From JAGOPY01 sp964619555 (GTDB taxonomy: Bacteria > Bacteroidota > Bacteroidia > Bacteroidales > JAGOPY01), in the NCBI GenBank assembly GCA_964619555.1, contig CAZUDV010000015.1, positions 1-64,000 of the forward strand: DNA of 64,000 nucleotides, given 5' to 3'. This document shows, one piece after another, positions 33,901 through 42,240 of the stretch. How positions within the stretch are numbered: the first letter of the stretch is position 1; each line of letters opens with the position of its first letter. Position numbers and translations under genes: made by a program. The notes beneath the pieces were generated by a model. It made no database searches and was not told the origin of the DNA. It was given only the letters and a program-made list of their open reading frames with translations.

Positions 33901-35979
33901 TCCTTGCGAAATGTCGGTCCACGTGCCCCCTCCGTTGGTCGACTTATAGATTTCTTTTCCGTCATTCCAGCCGGTATAGGCTATCCACACGACTTCAGGA
34001 TCGGTGGCCTTTATAGCGATGCTGGTTATTTGTGATGGTACTTCCGGGAGATTATAATTCACACTGAACCAGCTAATTCCGCCATCTTCGGTCCGCCATA
34101 AATTTTCATTGTTCACCAGCATCATGACATTGTGGTTCGATTCACAAACAGCAATGCGCCTGATATTGGTCGTATCCGGAAAATCCTTTATTTTAGTCAT
34201 ATTGAATCCTCTCTGGTTGGATCTCCAGAGGTCAAAACCGCCATAAAGAACGGTATCAGGCGGCAAAATGATGAAGGGTTTGAACCAGTCATGCACCGTA
34301 TCCCCAGGCGTGGTGAAATAGTGACGATTGGCCCAGTGGTCGGTGGTAAAGGTGGTGATGGTACTGTTGTTGGTGAAGATCTGATGGTCCGGATCCGAGG
34401 GATTGATCAGGCAGTCGGTTCCGTCGCCCCCCCCGACATAATCCACATCTCCCGGTTCCCAAAGCACAATGCCGTTATCCTGTTGTCCCATTATAATCTC
34501 ATCTGTCAACTGTGCACTGCATATCCGGTAAGGCTGGTTGATCTGCAATCCGCCTGAGATATTGGTGTAAGTATTGCCATTATTGGTAGAGTAATATATC
34601 CCACCGTCGCTCGTCACGAAGAGGGCATTCGAGGGTGACTGGTATTCCAGCCAGTGAATATCCACATGCACATTCATCGGAACAGAAGAACCGCAATAAT
34701 GATATCCATTGGTGGCAACATTCCAGGTGGCTCCGCCATCGGTTGTTTCCCAGACATTTATGCCACCGACGAAAACATTCTCACCATTGAGCGGATTGGC
34801 AGCAATAGCCAGGTCATAATTGGCCTGTCCTCCTTCAGCGGAGCCGTCACAATTTCCGCACAGGATGTTAATATCATCCTGCATCAATTGAAAGGTGGCA
34901 CCGTTGTCGGTTGATCGGTAAAAACCCCGCAATCCTCCCTTGTGATTACCGGCCACAGCATAAACCCAGGTAGGTTCATCCGGGCTGACGGCCAGTTCCG
35001 TCCTGCAGCCGGGAACTGAAAGTACCGTATCCCAGGTAAGTCCAGCATTGGTAGTCCGGATGATATGGGTCAGCGTATCGAGGCGCCGGCTTCTGGTCGA
35101 AACATAGATGATGCTGGCATTGCCGGGTTTAAATTCCATATCAATCCCCCGGCAGATATGGAGAGTGTCACGGGAAGTGAAGCCATCCGATGACTTGAAA
35201 ACACCCTGGTTCGTGCAGGCGATCAAGGTGTTCGTGCTTCCCGGCAGATAAAGCAAACGGTTGATATACAGGTCCTGTATTACCGGATAACTGAATCCGG
35301 TTTCCTGCCAGGTTGTGCCACCGTCTGTTGATTTAAGGATACCTCTTCCGTAATCAATGTTGTATCCCCGGTCTCCTGTCCCGATGTACATGATCTGCGA
35401 TGCATCGAAATTGGATGGTATTGCAATGGAGCTGATTCCGGTTGTCAGGATAAAATCCGAAATTGGGGTCCAGGTTGCGCCATGGTCAGTGGTTTTCCAT
35501 ACCCCTCCCCAGGCTGAACCGATCCAGAAGATGTCAGGATTGGTCGGATGGAAAGCTATGCAATTAATTCTTCCATTTCCATCGTTTCCACTTCCTTCTT
35601 CGGTATAAGCAACTGAAGTCCAGTTCCCCCCGATATTATCTGCATTCTGAAGATCTTCCCGGTAAACCCTGGCAATTTCCTTGCTGATGGACTCATAAAG
35701 AAATTCACCGGTGCCAGGTTCATACCATCCCTCCATCTGGATTTCCCACCGCTTGAACTGCTTCCATCCATAGGCTTTTTGCCGGTTACCGGCCCGATTG
35801 ATGTAATAACCATCGCTATCTATGTTTAACTCTTTGCACCAGCGGTTAAAGGCGTGCTGAAAATCGAAGAATGTCAGTTCCTTCTCCGCTTTGGCAGCGG
35901 GCAGGTATTGCATCCAGGGCTGGCTGTAGATTGCGGCGGCAAACAAGAATAGAATTAAGGCTAGTAAGATCTTTTTCAT
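27904..35979 (-). CDS. Giant secreted protein: Asp-box propeller plus long beta-helix-like repeat region
   Basis: This 2691-aa protein begins with a signal peptide (1-19). Residues about 100-780 hold at least eight Asp-box-like repeats (TTDHGATW, STDGGTTW, TTNAGLTW, STDNGATF, TTDGGATW, STNNGNTY, TEDGGISW, STNGGGTW), the sortilin/BNR propeller fold. The remaining 1900 residues are short strands of the type LNINGNLTVSASC or VTINGGELRF, resembling a right-handed beta-helix. Two similar modules reading W-x-G-x(5)-W-H-D-x2-NW occur near 776 and 2113, each opening a new repeat block. A typical T9SS sorting domain, expected in a secreted surface protein of this kind, is absent: the protein ends GFTITVGP. 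Either it is cut short or it is exported or anchored otherwise. Likely an adhesin or surface-layer protein. Confidence 0.85.
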   Translation of the reverse strand: MKKILLALILFLFAAAIYSQPWMQYLPAAKAEKELTFFDFQHAFNRWCKELNIDSDGYYINRAGNRQKAYGWKQFKRWEIQMEGWYEPGTGEFLYESISKEIARVYREDLQNADNIGGNWTSVAYTEEGSGNDGNGRINCIAFHPTNPDIFWIGSAWGGVWKTTDHGATWTPISDFILTTGISSIAIPSNFDASQIMYIGTGDRGYNIDYGRGILKSTDGGTTWQETGFSYPVIQDLYINRLLYLPGSTNTLIACTNQGVFKSSDGFTSRDTLHICRGIDMEFKPGNASIIYVSTRSRRLDTLTHIIRTTNAGLTWDTVLSVPGCRTELAVSPDEPTWVYAVAGNHKGGLRGFYRSTDNGATFQLMQDDINILCGNCDGSAEGGQANYDLAIAANPLNGENVFVGGINVWETTDGGATWNVATNGYHYCGSSVPMNVHVDIHWLEYQSPSNALFVTSDGGIYYSTNNGNTYTNISGGLQINQPYRICSAQLTDEIIMGQQDNGIVLWEPGDVDYVGGGDGTDCLINPSDPDHQIFTNNSTITTFTTDHWANRHYFTTPGDTVHDWFKPFIILPPDTVLYGGFDLWRSNQRGFNMTKIKDFPDTTNIRRIAVCESNHNVMMLVNNENLWRTEDGGISWFSVNYNLPEVPSQITSIAIKATDPEVVWIAYTGWNDGKEIYKSTNGGGTWTDISQGLPSCPWSKVIQNIIQTSYEELYTVNYFGVYVKLGENPWVPFSNGLPHTTSFDIDIKYGSPAKIRCATHGRGVWESNLYSPEAGMPGIWTGVYSSDWHDNRNWQYLEVPTSDENITIPAGCPHNPHIYLGNAYCTDILLQNGADLTISAKRLYIDGDAEINGKIKMLGTGAAIYSTGDVTWGDYSEFELTGTGCYINAEGNWTIEDDCYADLTGITVNFNGSQSYSVYNHSDLFSFGNLTVNIPMPFSLRFENTSTKKLKVNGNLTVSASCKYYQTAAQTLEVTENLDAQGVFNQQEGTYLITQPVTINLASSSSYFNNLKINCTGTTEVNSDIEVRDTLDLAKGVLDINNHELQLGGDLKRKTISSVSMSGGKLVFNGSSEQTIHNTITLQKAEMDIYNDTLRILPGLNIEIDSLDWTDGAVSIPSGSALEINDLIDHGISGAYRVNSGAVLNITNLDQSVNLNGKLVIAGGTVNVYGGNTASYWPDAANAELHMSSGTLDFHNTGIFVRYHPTYTFLESITGGTIRTSGGFSGDHSAFNPSGGEIELYGPGNAELSHAIGSNFYKVVIAKDLVTNKVTVNSNLDIDNQLIINSGDLDINGKQVDIGNALDIYGKLTMINSASLVNVATNVTWRPGSSSYILGGLITVKSNWSFLDGTSAMLAGTSTVKVIGTVPTTIQHKDNDARIKNLIIEKTSSLTTLDESSGYPLRVDGDFTVKNGNLLRVYNADVRVAGTFLSESTSSVLLSSGGSIDAENMTIQNTFNVVDGSLLSGTTLNVNGTLNLTDGGDVVFDDLTLNGTLDIDVGDVLIHENFLQNSTGHLVLDGGSFIIDKPYTGTLFGFTGTTDLNGGFFEISYEGIQFGTGAVVNFNGGNLRIGGHFFATNTNSFKPASGTVELINSSGSNINCNNGNYFHNLVINKSTGANPCMLSDDVSIQGDLTLKSGELQTLNNAVTIYGDVVIMAAGKLTAGSSGFDVGGNWDNQRGTTGFDEGTSSVFLFTSNPATLSAETFFNLDIDKNLPTGQYVSTPNNADMTVLGNLVIGDGVLRMGYNSVYTIHGNFHLKAGGGFDCNLTGYDNVINLKGHFWDYNTVINEDQGFSPWYSSFIFNGTAHQEITAYAGAHFYNLTFQNPGNSIFINNDITVSANFNIISGRWYQNASDLVHTFKGNFTVSDPSLWLDTESIVTFEGGAQQNLNNLTPGWLNFGTLKVDRPVLAESGDLNIMTDINCADRFTVNSGSCYIDGYRVTSQHGIDVNSDGNLVFMNAAIIAVGADASVHVSGGELAIAGDDGARALVTRISAGYYEFLVENGGTLSAQYTDFEYVNGRGVNIYTDGNIGGPLPFYHCKFQNTEPTGTLLQINNNQEIALYHIEFPANTWSGGSNVKKENNAGNVYMSDAYGAYAGPFFENDMYGRIHWPAAGIWEGDVSTEWHDAQNWRYNYEYPNGSTDVIIPAATPYSPELHQVECYVNSLTIHDNATLFIIKDSLYVNTFVNIYGEIALSDENGFEAGLLCDSIVWQANSTTSFNSKSTIDITGNMFIRYGSDLNDTEGRWRFTGNKDSRLICHDTARIHNLLNDKPSAYSLDFAGDTIAQLTVSNFYNGPGTLKCSSTQEWVIQNQMRNTNNGHFRCQNGTIRLKGNQYTNFRPNDGDFFNNLSIETPALVYLPNTYSDTLRIYGNLVINPGSSGTSGINANAFKILVWGDWINNVGTSAFTAGSSKVVFANPSAPQYVQGNTNFYNVTAGDWENSVTNFYGQNSISNIFESMFATNVYGTLTANEVFSDNDFAFINIYDGGSLQINTFHQGAPVHVYDGTFNVSDLFQDYIMGSYTIDDGLMTLGQTYSTTATHDLYYAAITVNGGELRFTGGNGSSLWPRVPGTASVTMSGGVFDLTNQEVFIQSTGFTENISGGRIRTFWSFSADPTATNFHPTGGMVELYGSEDCSYSLPEPSCWFHDLHLSKTDGGGAYPSSNIRVKNELRLNSGAYMETDGFTITVGP

Positions 35980-36111
35980 GGCAATAGAAATGAATTAATG
36001 TTAATTAATTAACAATTTTAAATAATAGTAGAGTAATGTGCAAATAATCCATTAATACGTTTTATATACAAGATCAAGTGGAGCGGTCACTTTTGTGATA
36101 CAAGAAGAGGG

Positions 36112-36188
36112 GAACGTTTGTAATATGGTTGATATACAGTTGTGATGGGGTTGTCATACAGTTGTGATACGGTTGTAATAATCGGTTA
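36112..36188. promoter_or_regulatory. 11-bp periodic GTTGT repeats between divergent genes
   Basis: Successive 11-mers from 36123 read ATATGGTTGAT, ATACAGTTGTG, ATGGGGTTGTC, ATACAGTTGTG, ATACGGTTGTA and ATAATCGGTTA; one more at 36112-36122 is GAACGTTTGTA. The GTTGT core falls at 36139, 36150, 36161 and 36172, in step with the DNA helix, and a 21-base unit (36134 and 36156) is repeated almost exactly. It lies in the 330-base gap between the giant gene and the serpin and may be a regulator array. Confidence 0.6.
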
Positions 36189-36310
36189 TTCGGTTTTTCG
36201 GGGTTGGATGCGTTGAAGGAAGATGTAATGATTTTAATGCAAAGTGGAATGAAATTTGAGGCAACTTAAGTATAAATCGGTGTTTTATTGTTGGTGTAAA
36301 ACTCAATCAC

Positions 36311-37534
36311 ATGAAATCCTTCATTTTATCATTTACTTTGGCGATTGTTATATTAATGACAGGTTGTGGCAAAGATTCCCCGGAAGGGCTCGACCAGCCA
36401 AATCCAATCCCCCTGCCTGCAAAGGCAAATGAAGTAATCTCCAAAAGCAATGGCTTTGGCATCGACCTGTTCAGAACCACAGCGGCATCAGAGGAGGGAA
36501 ATATGATGCTTTCCCCGTTGAGCGCCAGCACGGCCCTGACCATGTTGTTGAACGGCTGTAATGCGGAGACCTATAACCAGATTAACGATTTACTCGATTA
36601 TGAGGGGATGACGCTGGAGGAAATCAATGAAACGTATAAGACCCTGGTGGGCCAGCTTCTTACTGTTGATCCGAAAGTACATTTGGCTCTGGCCAATGCG
36701 GTCTGGTACCGAAAGGGATTCGAAGTGAAGCCTCTGTTCCTGGCTTCCATGCAACAATCCTTCGACGCCTGGATCGAAGGGCTTGATTTCACTTCTCCTT
36801 CTGCGCTGGAAACCATCAACGGATGGGCCAGCGACCATACCAACGGCAAGATAAAGGAAGTTTTGAAAGAGATCAGTCCGGACGCCGTCATGTTCCTCCA
36901 GAATGCGTTATATTTTAAAGGAACATGGACCTATCAGTTTGAAAAGGAGCAGACATATGACGCTCCTTTTTATCCGCAAAATGGCAATCCTGCGGAAGTT
37001 AAGATGATGCGAAGCCTGATCCCGGTAAAGCTTTTTTCAACGCCTCAGGCAACAGCGATCGAATTACCATATGGCCGGCAGAATTTCAGCATGGTGGTGA
37101 TCGTTCCCGTCGGAATATTGGGTGATTACCTGCCTGAATTTGATCTGGCCGAGTGGGAGAGCCTGGTTGACGGTATTGACCAGATCAGTGAACCGACGGA
37201 GGTTGAAATGATGATGCCGAAATTCAAGTTCGATTATGAAAAATACCTGAATGACCAGTTACAGGCACTGGGCATGACCGATGCGTTCAATCCAATTATG
37301 GCGGATCTTTCAGGAATATCAGACGAAAGCTTGTATGTGGATTTTGTCAAGCAGAATACATTTGTGGAAGTGAATGAAGAAGGTACGGAAGCGGCTGCCG
37401 TTACAACGGTGGGCATTAATTATACCAGCCTGCCCGGCACTTTTACCGTGGATAAACCATTTGTGTTTGCAATCCGCGAACGGATGACCAATAGTTTGTT
37501 GTTTATAGGCAAGGTGGAACTGCCGCAGGAGTAA
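36311..37534 (+). CDS. Serpin-family lipoprotein (protease inhibitor)
   Basis: A lipoprotein signal with lipobox near Cys19 (ILMTGCGKDS) leads a full-length serpin (about 380 residues). Family blocks include NMMLSPLSASTALTMLLNG, FLQNALYFKGTW, IELPYGRQNFSMVVIVP, MMPKFKFDYE and the final PFVFAIRERMTNSLLFIGKV. The hinge GTEAAAVTT (P15 onward) is consistent with an inhibitory serpin, with small residues that allow loop insertion. Aligned to canonical serpins the P1-P1' bond is Thr-Ser (NYT followed by SLPG), so targets may be elastase-like or subtilisin-like proteases. Lipidation suggests display at the cell envelope, where it could block host or competitor proteases. The gene diverges from the giant secreted protein. 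Confidence 0.94.
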   Translation: MKSFILSFTLAIVILMTGCGKDSPEGLDQPNPIPLPAKANEVISKSNGFGIDLFRTTAASEEGNMMLSPLSASTALTMLLNGCNAETYNQINDLLDYEGMTLEEINETYKTLVGQLLTVDPKVHLALANAVWYRKGFEVKPLFLASMQQSFDAWIEGLDFTSPSALETINGWASDHTNGKIKEVLKEISPDAVMFLQNALYFKGTWTYQFEKEQTYDAPFYPQNGNPAEVKMMRSLIPVKLFSTPQATAIELPYGRQNFSMVVIVPVGILGDYLPEFDLAEWESLVDGIDQISEPTEVEMMMPKFKFDYEKYLNDQLQALGMTDAFNPIMADLSGISDESLYVDFVKQNTFVEVNEEGTEAAAVTTVGINYTSLPGTFTVDKPFVFAIRERMTNSLLFIGKVELPQE

Positions 37535-37570
37535 TTATTATAGCAGATTTGGGCAGATCTGGTCGTGGGA

Positions 37571-38110
37571 TTACCCGGGTTTCAGCTTCATTTTGCAGGA
37601 CAGATCCCACAAAACTATTCCCGCACTGATGGCAACATTGAAAGAATGCTTGGTGCCAAATTGCGGAATCTCGATACATCCGTACGCGCGCTTAAGCAAT
37701 TCTTCCTTGACACCAAAAACTTCATGACCGAAAATGAATGCATACCGGTACCCCTCTTCGGGCATGAAATCCGCCAGGGAAATGCTATCGTGCACCTGTT
37801 CCACAGCCAGGATGCGAAATCCTGTTTGCAGGAGTTCTTCCACTGCATCATAAACGCTGGCAGAATACTTCCAATCCACTGATTCCGTTGCACCCAGGGC
37901 TGTTTTCGTAATATCTTTATGAGGAGGTCTGGCTGAAATGCCACAAATATAAATACCCTCTATCCTGAAGGCATCTGCTGTCCGGAAGATAGAACCCACG
38001 TTGTAAGCGCTTCGGACATCGTCCAGTACAATCCTCACAGGCATCTTCTCCGAGGTTTTATATTCCCCGGGTGTCAGGCGGTTCAGTTCAGACATGGAGC
38101 GTTTTTTCAT
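37571..38110 (-). CDS. TrmH/SpoU-family RNA 2'-O-methyltransferase
   Basis: The protein has the three SPOUT motifs: motif 1 NVGSIFRTADAF, motif 2 FIFGHEVFGVKEELL with the SAM-binding loop, and motif 3 IEIPQFGTKHSFNVAISAGIVLWDL, all in the knotted C-terminal domain. At 179 aa it is a single-domain SPOUT without an extra RNA-binding domain, similar to TrmH/TrmL-type enzymes of Bacteroidota. It should methylate a ribose in tRNA or rRNA, but the target cannot be read from the sequence. It diverges from mutS with about 100 bases between the two starts. Confidence 0.93.
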   Translation of the reverse strand: MKKRSMSELNRLTPGEYKTSEKMPVRIVLDDVRSAYNVGSIFRTADAFRIEGIYICGISARPPHKDITKTALGATESVDWKYSASVYDAVEELLQTGFRILAVEQVHDSISLADFMPEEGYRYAFIFGHEVFGVKEELLKRAYGCIEIPQFGTKHSFNVAISAGIVLWDLSCKMKLKPG

Positions 38111-38181
38111 AGATGCTGTCTGCCCTCCAATCTTCCCTCAATTTGGGAAAAGGATGGGCAAAGGGTTATCGCGAAATTAAC

Positions 38182-38189
38182 TATTTTTG
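38182..38189 (+). promoter_or_regulatory. -7 box (TATTTTTG) of mutS
   Basis: TATTTTTG fits TANNTTTG and lies 23 bases before the TTG start at 38213, giving a leader of about 15-20 bases. The best TTTG upstream (38142) is too far to be the -33 element. Confidence 0.5.
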
Positions 38190-38212
38190 CCTTTGATCAA
38201 TCCATCACCCCA

Positions 38213-40834
38213 TTGTCAAAAGAACCCGATATCATCGACACCCCATTAATGCGGCAATACGCCTCTATCAAGGCCAGGTACCCGGATGCATTGCTTCTTT
38301 TCCGGGTGGGTGACTTTTATGAAACATTCGGGGAGGATGCTGTCAAGACATCAAAAATACTGGGAATCGTACTGACCAAACGGGCCAACGGAGCCGCTTC
38401 TTACGTCGACCTGGCAGGATTTCCCTACCATGCCCTGGATACTTACCTCCCAAAGCTTGTCAGGGCGGGACAACGGGTTGCCATCTGCGACCAACTTGAA
38501 GATCCAAAACTGACCAAAAAGATCGTTAAACGCGGGGTGACTGAACTGGTCACGCCGGGTGTCTCGTATAACGATAAAGTGCTGGAAAACAAGGAGAATA
38601 ATTTTCTTGGCAGCATTCATCTGGGAGAGAAATTATCCGGAGTGGCATTCCTGGATATCTCTACCGGCGAGTTCTACGTTGCCCAGGGCCAGAATGATTA
38701 TATCGATAAACTCCTCCAGGGATTTAAACCATCCGAGGTAGTCGTTCAGAAAAGCAAACGGGAACTATTTCACAAACTGTTCGGCAGTAAGTTTTATACG
38801 TACACATTCGACGACTGGGTATTTACGGAAGATTTTGCCCGCGACATCCTTCCCAACCACTTCGGGACCACATCCCTGAAAGGTTTCGGGGTAGATGATC
38901 TGCCACATGCGGTGGTTGCTGCCGGCGCCGCTTTCCATTATCTCGCCGAGACGCATCATGACAAGATCGGTCATATTGTTAAGATCGCCAGGATAGAGGA
39001 GGAAAAGTATGTTTGGCTGGACCGTTTCACCGTCAGGAACCTGGAGCTGGTCCATTCTATCAACGAACGTGGAAAGACCCTGCTGGACGTGATGGATAAG
39101 ACCGTTACCCCTATGGGTTCCAGGATGATGCGCAGGTGGATCGTGCTGCCCCTGAAAGAGCGGAAACCCATTGGGGAACGCCTGGATATCGTCGATTTTC
39201 TGATTGCCCATGACGAATTTTCGGAAATCCTGGCAAAACAGTTCAAATTTACGGGAGACCTGGAGCGGCTGATCTCCAAAGTAGCTGTCGGACGGATCAC
39301 ACCTCGTGAAGTCGTCCAGCTTAAACGTGCCCTGCATGCGGTGGAAGCCATCAAACAGGCCTGTGAGAAATCCGGGCATGAGGCCCTGCAAAAGATCGGG
39401 GAGCAACTGAATCCCTGCAAAATGATCCGGGACCGAATTGAAAAGGAAGTCATGGAGGACCCGCCGGCATCGGTCAGCAAGGGCGGTGTGATGCAGGAAG
39501 GAGTATCCCCCGAACTGGATGAACTCCGCGGTCTGCTGTTTTCGGGTAAGGATTACCTGCAAAAGATACAGCAGCGGGAAATTGCCCGTACCGGGATCAC
39601 TTCCCTGAAAGTGGGTTATAACAATGTCTTCGGATATTACCTGGAAGTGACGAACGCCCATAAGGAAAAAGTTCCGGAAGACTGGAACCGCAAACAAACC
39701 CTCGTCGGAGCAGAGCGTTACATCACCGAGGAACTGAAAGAGTATGAGCAGAAGATCCTTGGCGCCGAAGAAAAGATCCTGGTGCTGGAAAGCCGGTTAT
39801 TTGAAGAGCTTGTTCAGGGCGTTGCCGATTACATCAGTCCGGTGCAGCTCAATGCCAACTGGATCGCGCATCTGGACTGCCTTCTCTCGTTTGCTGTCAT
39901 TGCCAGGGAACATAATTACCGCCGTCCGGAGATCAATGAAACTTTCATCCTTGACATAAAAGAAGGACGGCATCCGGTCATTGAACTGGAATTGCCCCTG
40001 GGCGAGAAATATGTTTCCAATGATGTTTACCTGGACCATGAAAAGCAGCAGATCGTCATCATCACCGGTCCCAATATGTCCGGTAAGTCAGCCTTGCTGA
40101 GGCAAAGCGCATTGATCGTACTCATGGCACAGATGGGTTCATTCGTTCCGGCTGAAGCGGCCAGGATAGGCCTGGTGGATAAGATATTTACCCGTGTGGG
40201 AGCATCGGACAATATTTCTTCCGGCGAGTCCACTTTCATGGTGGAAATGAATGAAACGGCCAGCATTCTAAACAATATCAGCACCCGCAGCCTGATTTTA
40301 CTGGATGAGATCGGCCGTGGCACCAGCACTTATGACGGCATTTCCATCGCCTGGGCCATCACCGAATACCTGCACGAACACCCGGTTTATCGCCCAAAGG
40401 TGTTGTTTGCCACTCATTATCATGAACTTAACGAGATGGCAGCCACCCATAAGAGGATTAAAAATTATCATATTGCCGTAAAAGAGATCGGGAACCAGGT
40501 CATCTTCTTAAGGAAGCTGCACAAAGGCGGTAGCGAGCACAGTTTCGGGATCCACGTTGCCCGGATGGCCGGGATGCCGCCAAAAGTCATCGAGCGGGCA
40601 CACGAATTGCTTAAAGTCCTGGAACGATCCCACAGCAACGACGAGCTTTCCAAAATGGCGGGTGAAATTGCGGCCTCCGGCAAGGACGAGTTCCAGCTTT
40701 CTTTTATTCAGCTCGATGATCCATTGCTTCAACAGATCAGGGAAGATATCCTGCATACGGATATCGACAACCTGACCCCTGTCGAAGCTTTGATGAAGCT
40801 GAATACCATCAAGAAAAGGCTCACCGGTGGCTAA
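38213..40834 (+). CDS. mutS: DNA mismatch repair protein MutS
   Basis: The 873-aa protein contains all MutS domains: the N-terminal mismatch-reading domain with the GDFYETF motif, the connector, the lever and clamp (about 260-560) and the C-terminal ATPase with Walker A (GPNMSGKSALLRQ, near 617), Walker B (LILLDEIGRGTSTYDG) and the ATPase signature H loop (VLFATHYHEL). The start is TTG at 38213 by the short leader and the residues opening the family (PDIIDTPLMRQY). It recognises mispairs and recruits MutL. Length is typical. It is convergent with trpB2, whose stop lies four bases away, so no terminator separates them in a classic sense. Confidence 0.98.
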   Translation: MSKEPDIIDTPLMRQYASIKARYPDALLLFRVGDFYETFGEDAVKTSKILGIVLTKRANGAASYVDLAGFPYHALDTYLPKLVRAGQRVAICDQLEDPKLTKKIVKRGVTELVTPGVSYNDKVLENKENNFLGSIHLGEKLSGVAFLDISTGEFYVAQGQNDYIDKLLQGFKPSEVVVQKSKRELFHKLFGSKFYTYTFDDWVFTEDFARDILPNHFGTTSLKGFGVDDLPHAVVAAGAAFHYLAETHHDKIGHIVKIARIEEEKYVWLDRFTVRNLELVHSINERGKTLLDVMDKTVTPMGSRMMRRWIVLPLKERKPIGERLDIVDFLIAHDEFSEILAKQFKFTGDLERLISKVAVGRITPREVVQLKRALHAVEAIKQACEKSGHEALQKIGEQLNPCKMIRDRIEKEVMEDPPASVSKGGVMQEGVSPELDELRGLLFSGKDYLQKIQQREIARTGITSLKVGYNNVFGYYLEVTNAHKEKVPEDWNRKQTLVGAERYITEELKEYEQKILGAEEKILVLESRLFEELVQGVADYISPVQLNANWIAHLDCLLSFAVIAREHNYRRPEINETFILDIKEGRHPVIELELPLGEKYVSNDVYLDHEKQQIVIITGPNMSGKSALLRQSALIVLMAQMGSFVPAEAARIGLVDKIFTRVGASDNISSGESTFMVEMNETASILNNISTRSLILLDEIGRGTSTYDGISIAWAITEYLHEHPVYRPKVLFATHYHELNEMAATHKRIKNYHIAVKEIGNQVIFLRKLHKGGSEHSFGIHVARMAGMPPKVIERAHELLKVLERSHSNDELSKMAGEIAASGKDEFQLSFIQLDDPLLQQIREDILHTDIDNLTPVEALMKLNTIKKRLTGG

Positions 40835-40838
40835 GCCG

Positions 40839-42218
40839 TCACGCCATGACTACCTGCGGCTGAAGGTCCCGGATCGCCTCCAGGTTTTTCCTGATTTCCT
40901 CATCAGATATGGTATAATCTTCCAGTTTACCGGATAAAAATTGCTCGTAAGCAGCCAGGTCAAACATTCCGTGACCTGAGAAATTAAAAAGGATGACCTT
41001 CTCCCGGCCCTCGTCACGAGCGGTCCTGGCTTCCCTGACCACCTGAGCGATCGCATGAGCGGTCTCAGGGGCCGGCACATACCCTTCTGCCCTTGCAAAA
41101 TCCACTGCGGCCTGGAAAGTCTCGATCTGTCCGACAGCACGTGCTTCGATGAGGTTATCCTTGAGCAGCTGGCTGATTATGGCGCCTGCACCATGGTAGC
41201 GCAGACCGCCGGCATGAATGCTTCCCGGCACGAACTGGTGACCGAGGGTATACATGGGGATCAGGGGCGTCATGCCGATGGTATCACCAAAATCATAGCA
41301 GAAGGATCCGCGGGTCAGTTTCGGACAGGATGCCGGTTCCACGGCTATGCAACGTACATTTGCCCCTTCTTTGAAGTTCAGCCTGAGGAACGGAAAACTG
41401 ATGCCGGCAAAGTTGGAACCCCCGCCGAAGCAACCGATGACTATATCCGGAAATTCACCGGCCATATCCATTTGTTTAACTGCTTCCTGGCCAATGACTG
41501 TCTGATGAAGCAGTACGTGGTTCAGGACACTTCCCAGGGAATATTTCGTATTCTCTTCTTTCACCGCCATTTCCACGGCTTCCGAAATGGCGATCCCCAG
41601 GCTTCCCGGAGAGCCGGGTGATACGGATAGCACCTTTTTGCCTGCATCCGTAAGGGAACTGGGTGATGGCACCACCTCTGCCCCCCAGGTCTGCATCAGG
41701 GTTTTACGGTAAGGTTTTTGCTCATAGCTGACCTTCACCATGAACACCCGGAGCCCGATCCCGAATTGCCGGCAGGCGTAGCTGAGGGCACTGCCCCATT
41801 GACCTGCTCCCGTTTCGGTACTGAGACGTTTCACTCCCTCCCTGGCATTGTAGTATGCCTGTGCCACTGCGGTATTGGTCTTATGGGAGCCGGAAGGGCT
41901 ACCGCCTTCGTACTTGAAGTAGATCCGGGCCGGGGTGTCCAGGAATTTTTCGAAATTCACCGCCCTGATCAGGGGAGTAGGTCTCCACAACCGGTAAATG
42001 TCATATACTTCTTCAGGGATATCAATGAAATCCTGAACGCTAGCTTCCTGTTGGATCAGTCCTTCGGGGAACAAAGGGGACAAATCCTGGGGCCCGACGG
42101 GCTGCCGGGTGCCGGGATGCAACGGGGGCAATGGCCTGACCGGCATGTCGGAAATAATGTTATACCATTGGGCAGGCATGCGCTGTTCTTCCAGTAAGAA
42201 TTTTCTTAACTTTTTCAT
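40839..42218 (-). CDS. trpB: TrpB2-type tryptophan synthase beta chain
   Basis: The protein is of the TrpB2 branch (about 450 aa, stand-alone, lacking close TrpA contact). Diagnostic blocks are RPTPLIRA, the PLP-lysine motif GSPSGSHKTNTAV, ETGAGQWGSALSYA, the phosphate loop GCFGGGSNFAG and the C-terminal FNFSGHGMFDLAAYE. ATG 42218 (MKKLRKFLL) is the family start; a 23-residue in-frame extension to 42287 covers the leader and its attenuator-like hairpin, so it is rejected. It makes tryptophan from indole and serine. No trpA or other trp genes are close by, in line with an indole-salvage role. The leader suggests transcription attenuation. Confidence 0.95.
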   Translation of the reverse strand: MKKLRKFLLEEQRMPAQWYNIISDMPVRPLPPLHPGTRQPVGPQDLSPLFPEGLIQQEASVQDFIDIPEEVYDIYRLWRPTPLIRAVNFEKFLDTPARIYFKYEGGSPSGSHKTNTAVAQAYYNAREGVKRLSTETGAGQWGSALSYACRQFGIGLRVFMVKVSYEQKPYRKTLMQTWGAEVVPSPSSLTDAGKKVLSVSPGSPGSLGIAISEAVEMAVKEENTKYSLGSVLNHVLLHQTVIGQEAVKQMDMAGEFPDIVIGCFGGGSNFAGISFPFLRLNFKEGANVRCIAVEPASCPKLTRGSFCYDFGDTIGMTPLIPMYTLGHQFVPGSIHAGGLRYHGAGAIISQLLKDNLIEARAVGQIETFQAAVDFARAEGYVPAPETAHAIAQVVREARTARDEGREKVILFNFSGHGMFDLAAYEQFLSGKLEDYTISDEEIRKNLEAIRDLQPQVVMA

Positions 42219-42240
42219 AGTGTTGATTTTAAGGTTTGTA

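Noticed and set aside
38765..39697. Long minus-strand reading frame (310 codons) inside mutS
   Set aside because: It is antisense to the conserved clamp and lever region of MutS, which is firmly coding on the plus strand; the antisense protein has no domain and arises from codon usage.
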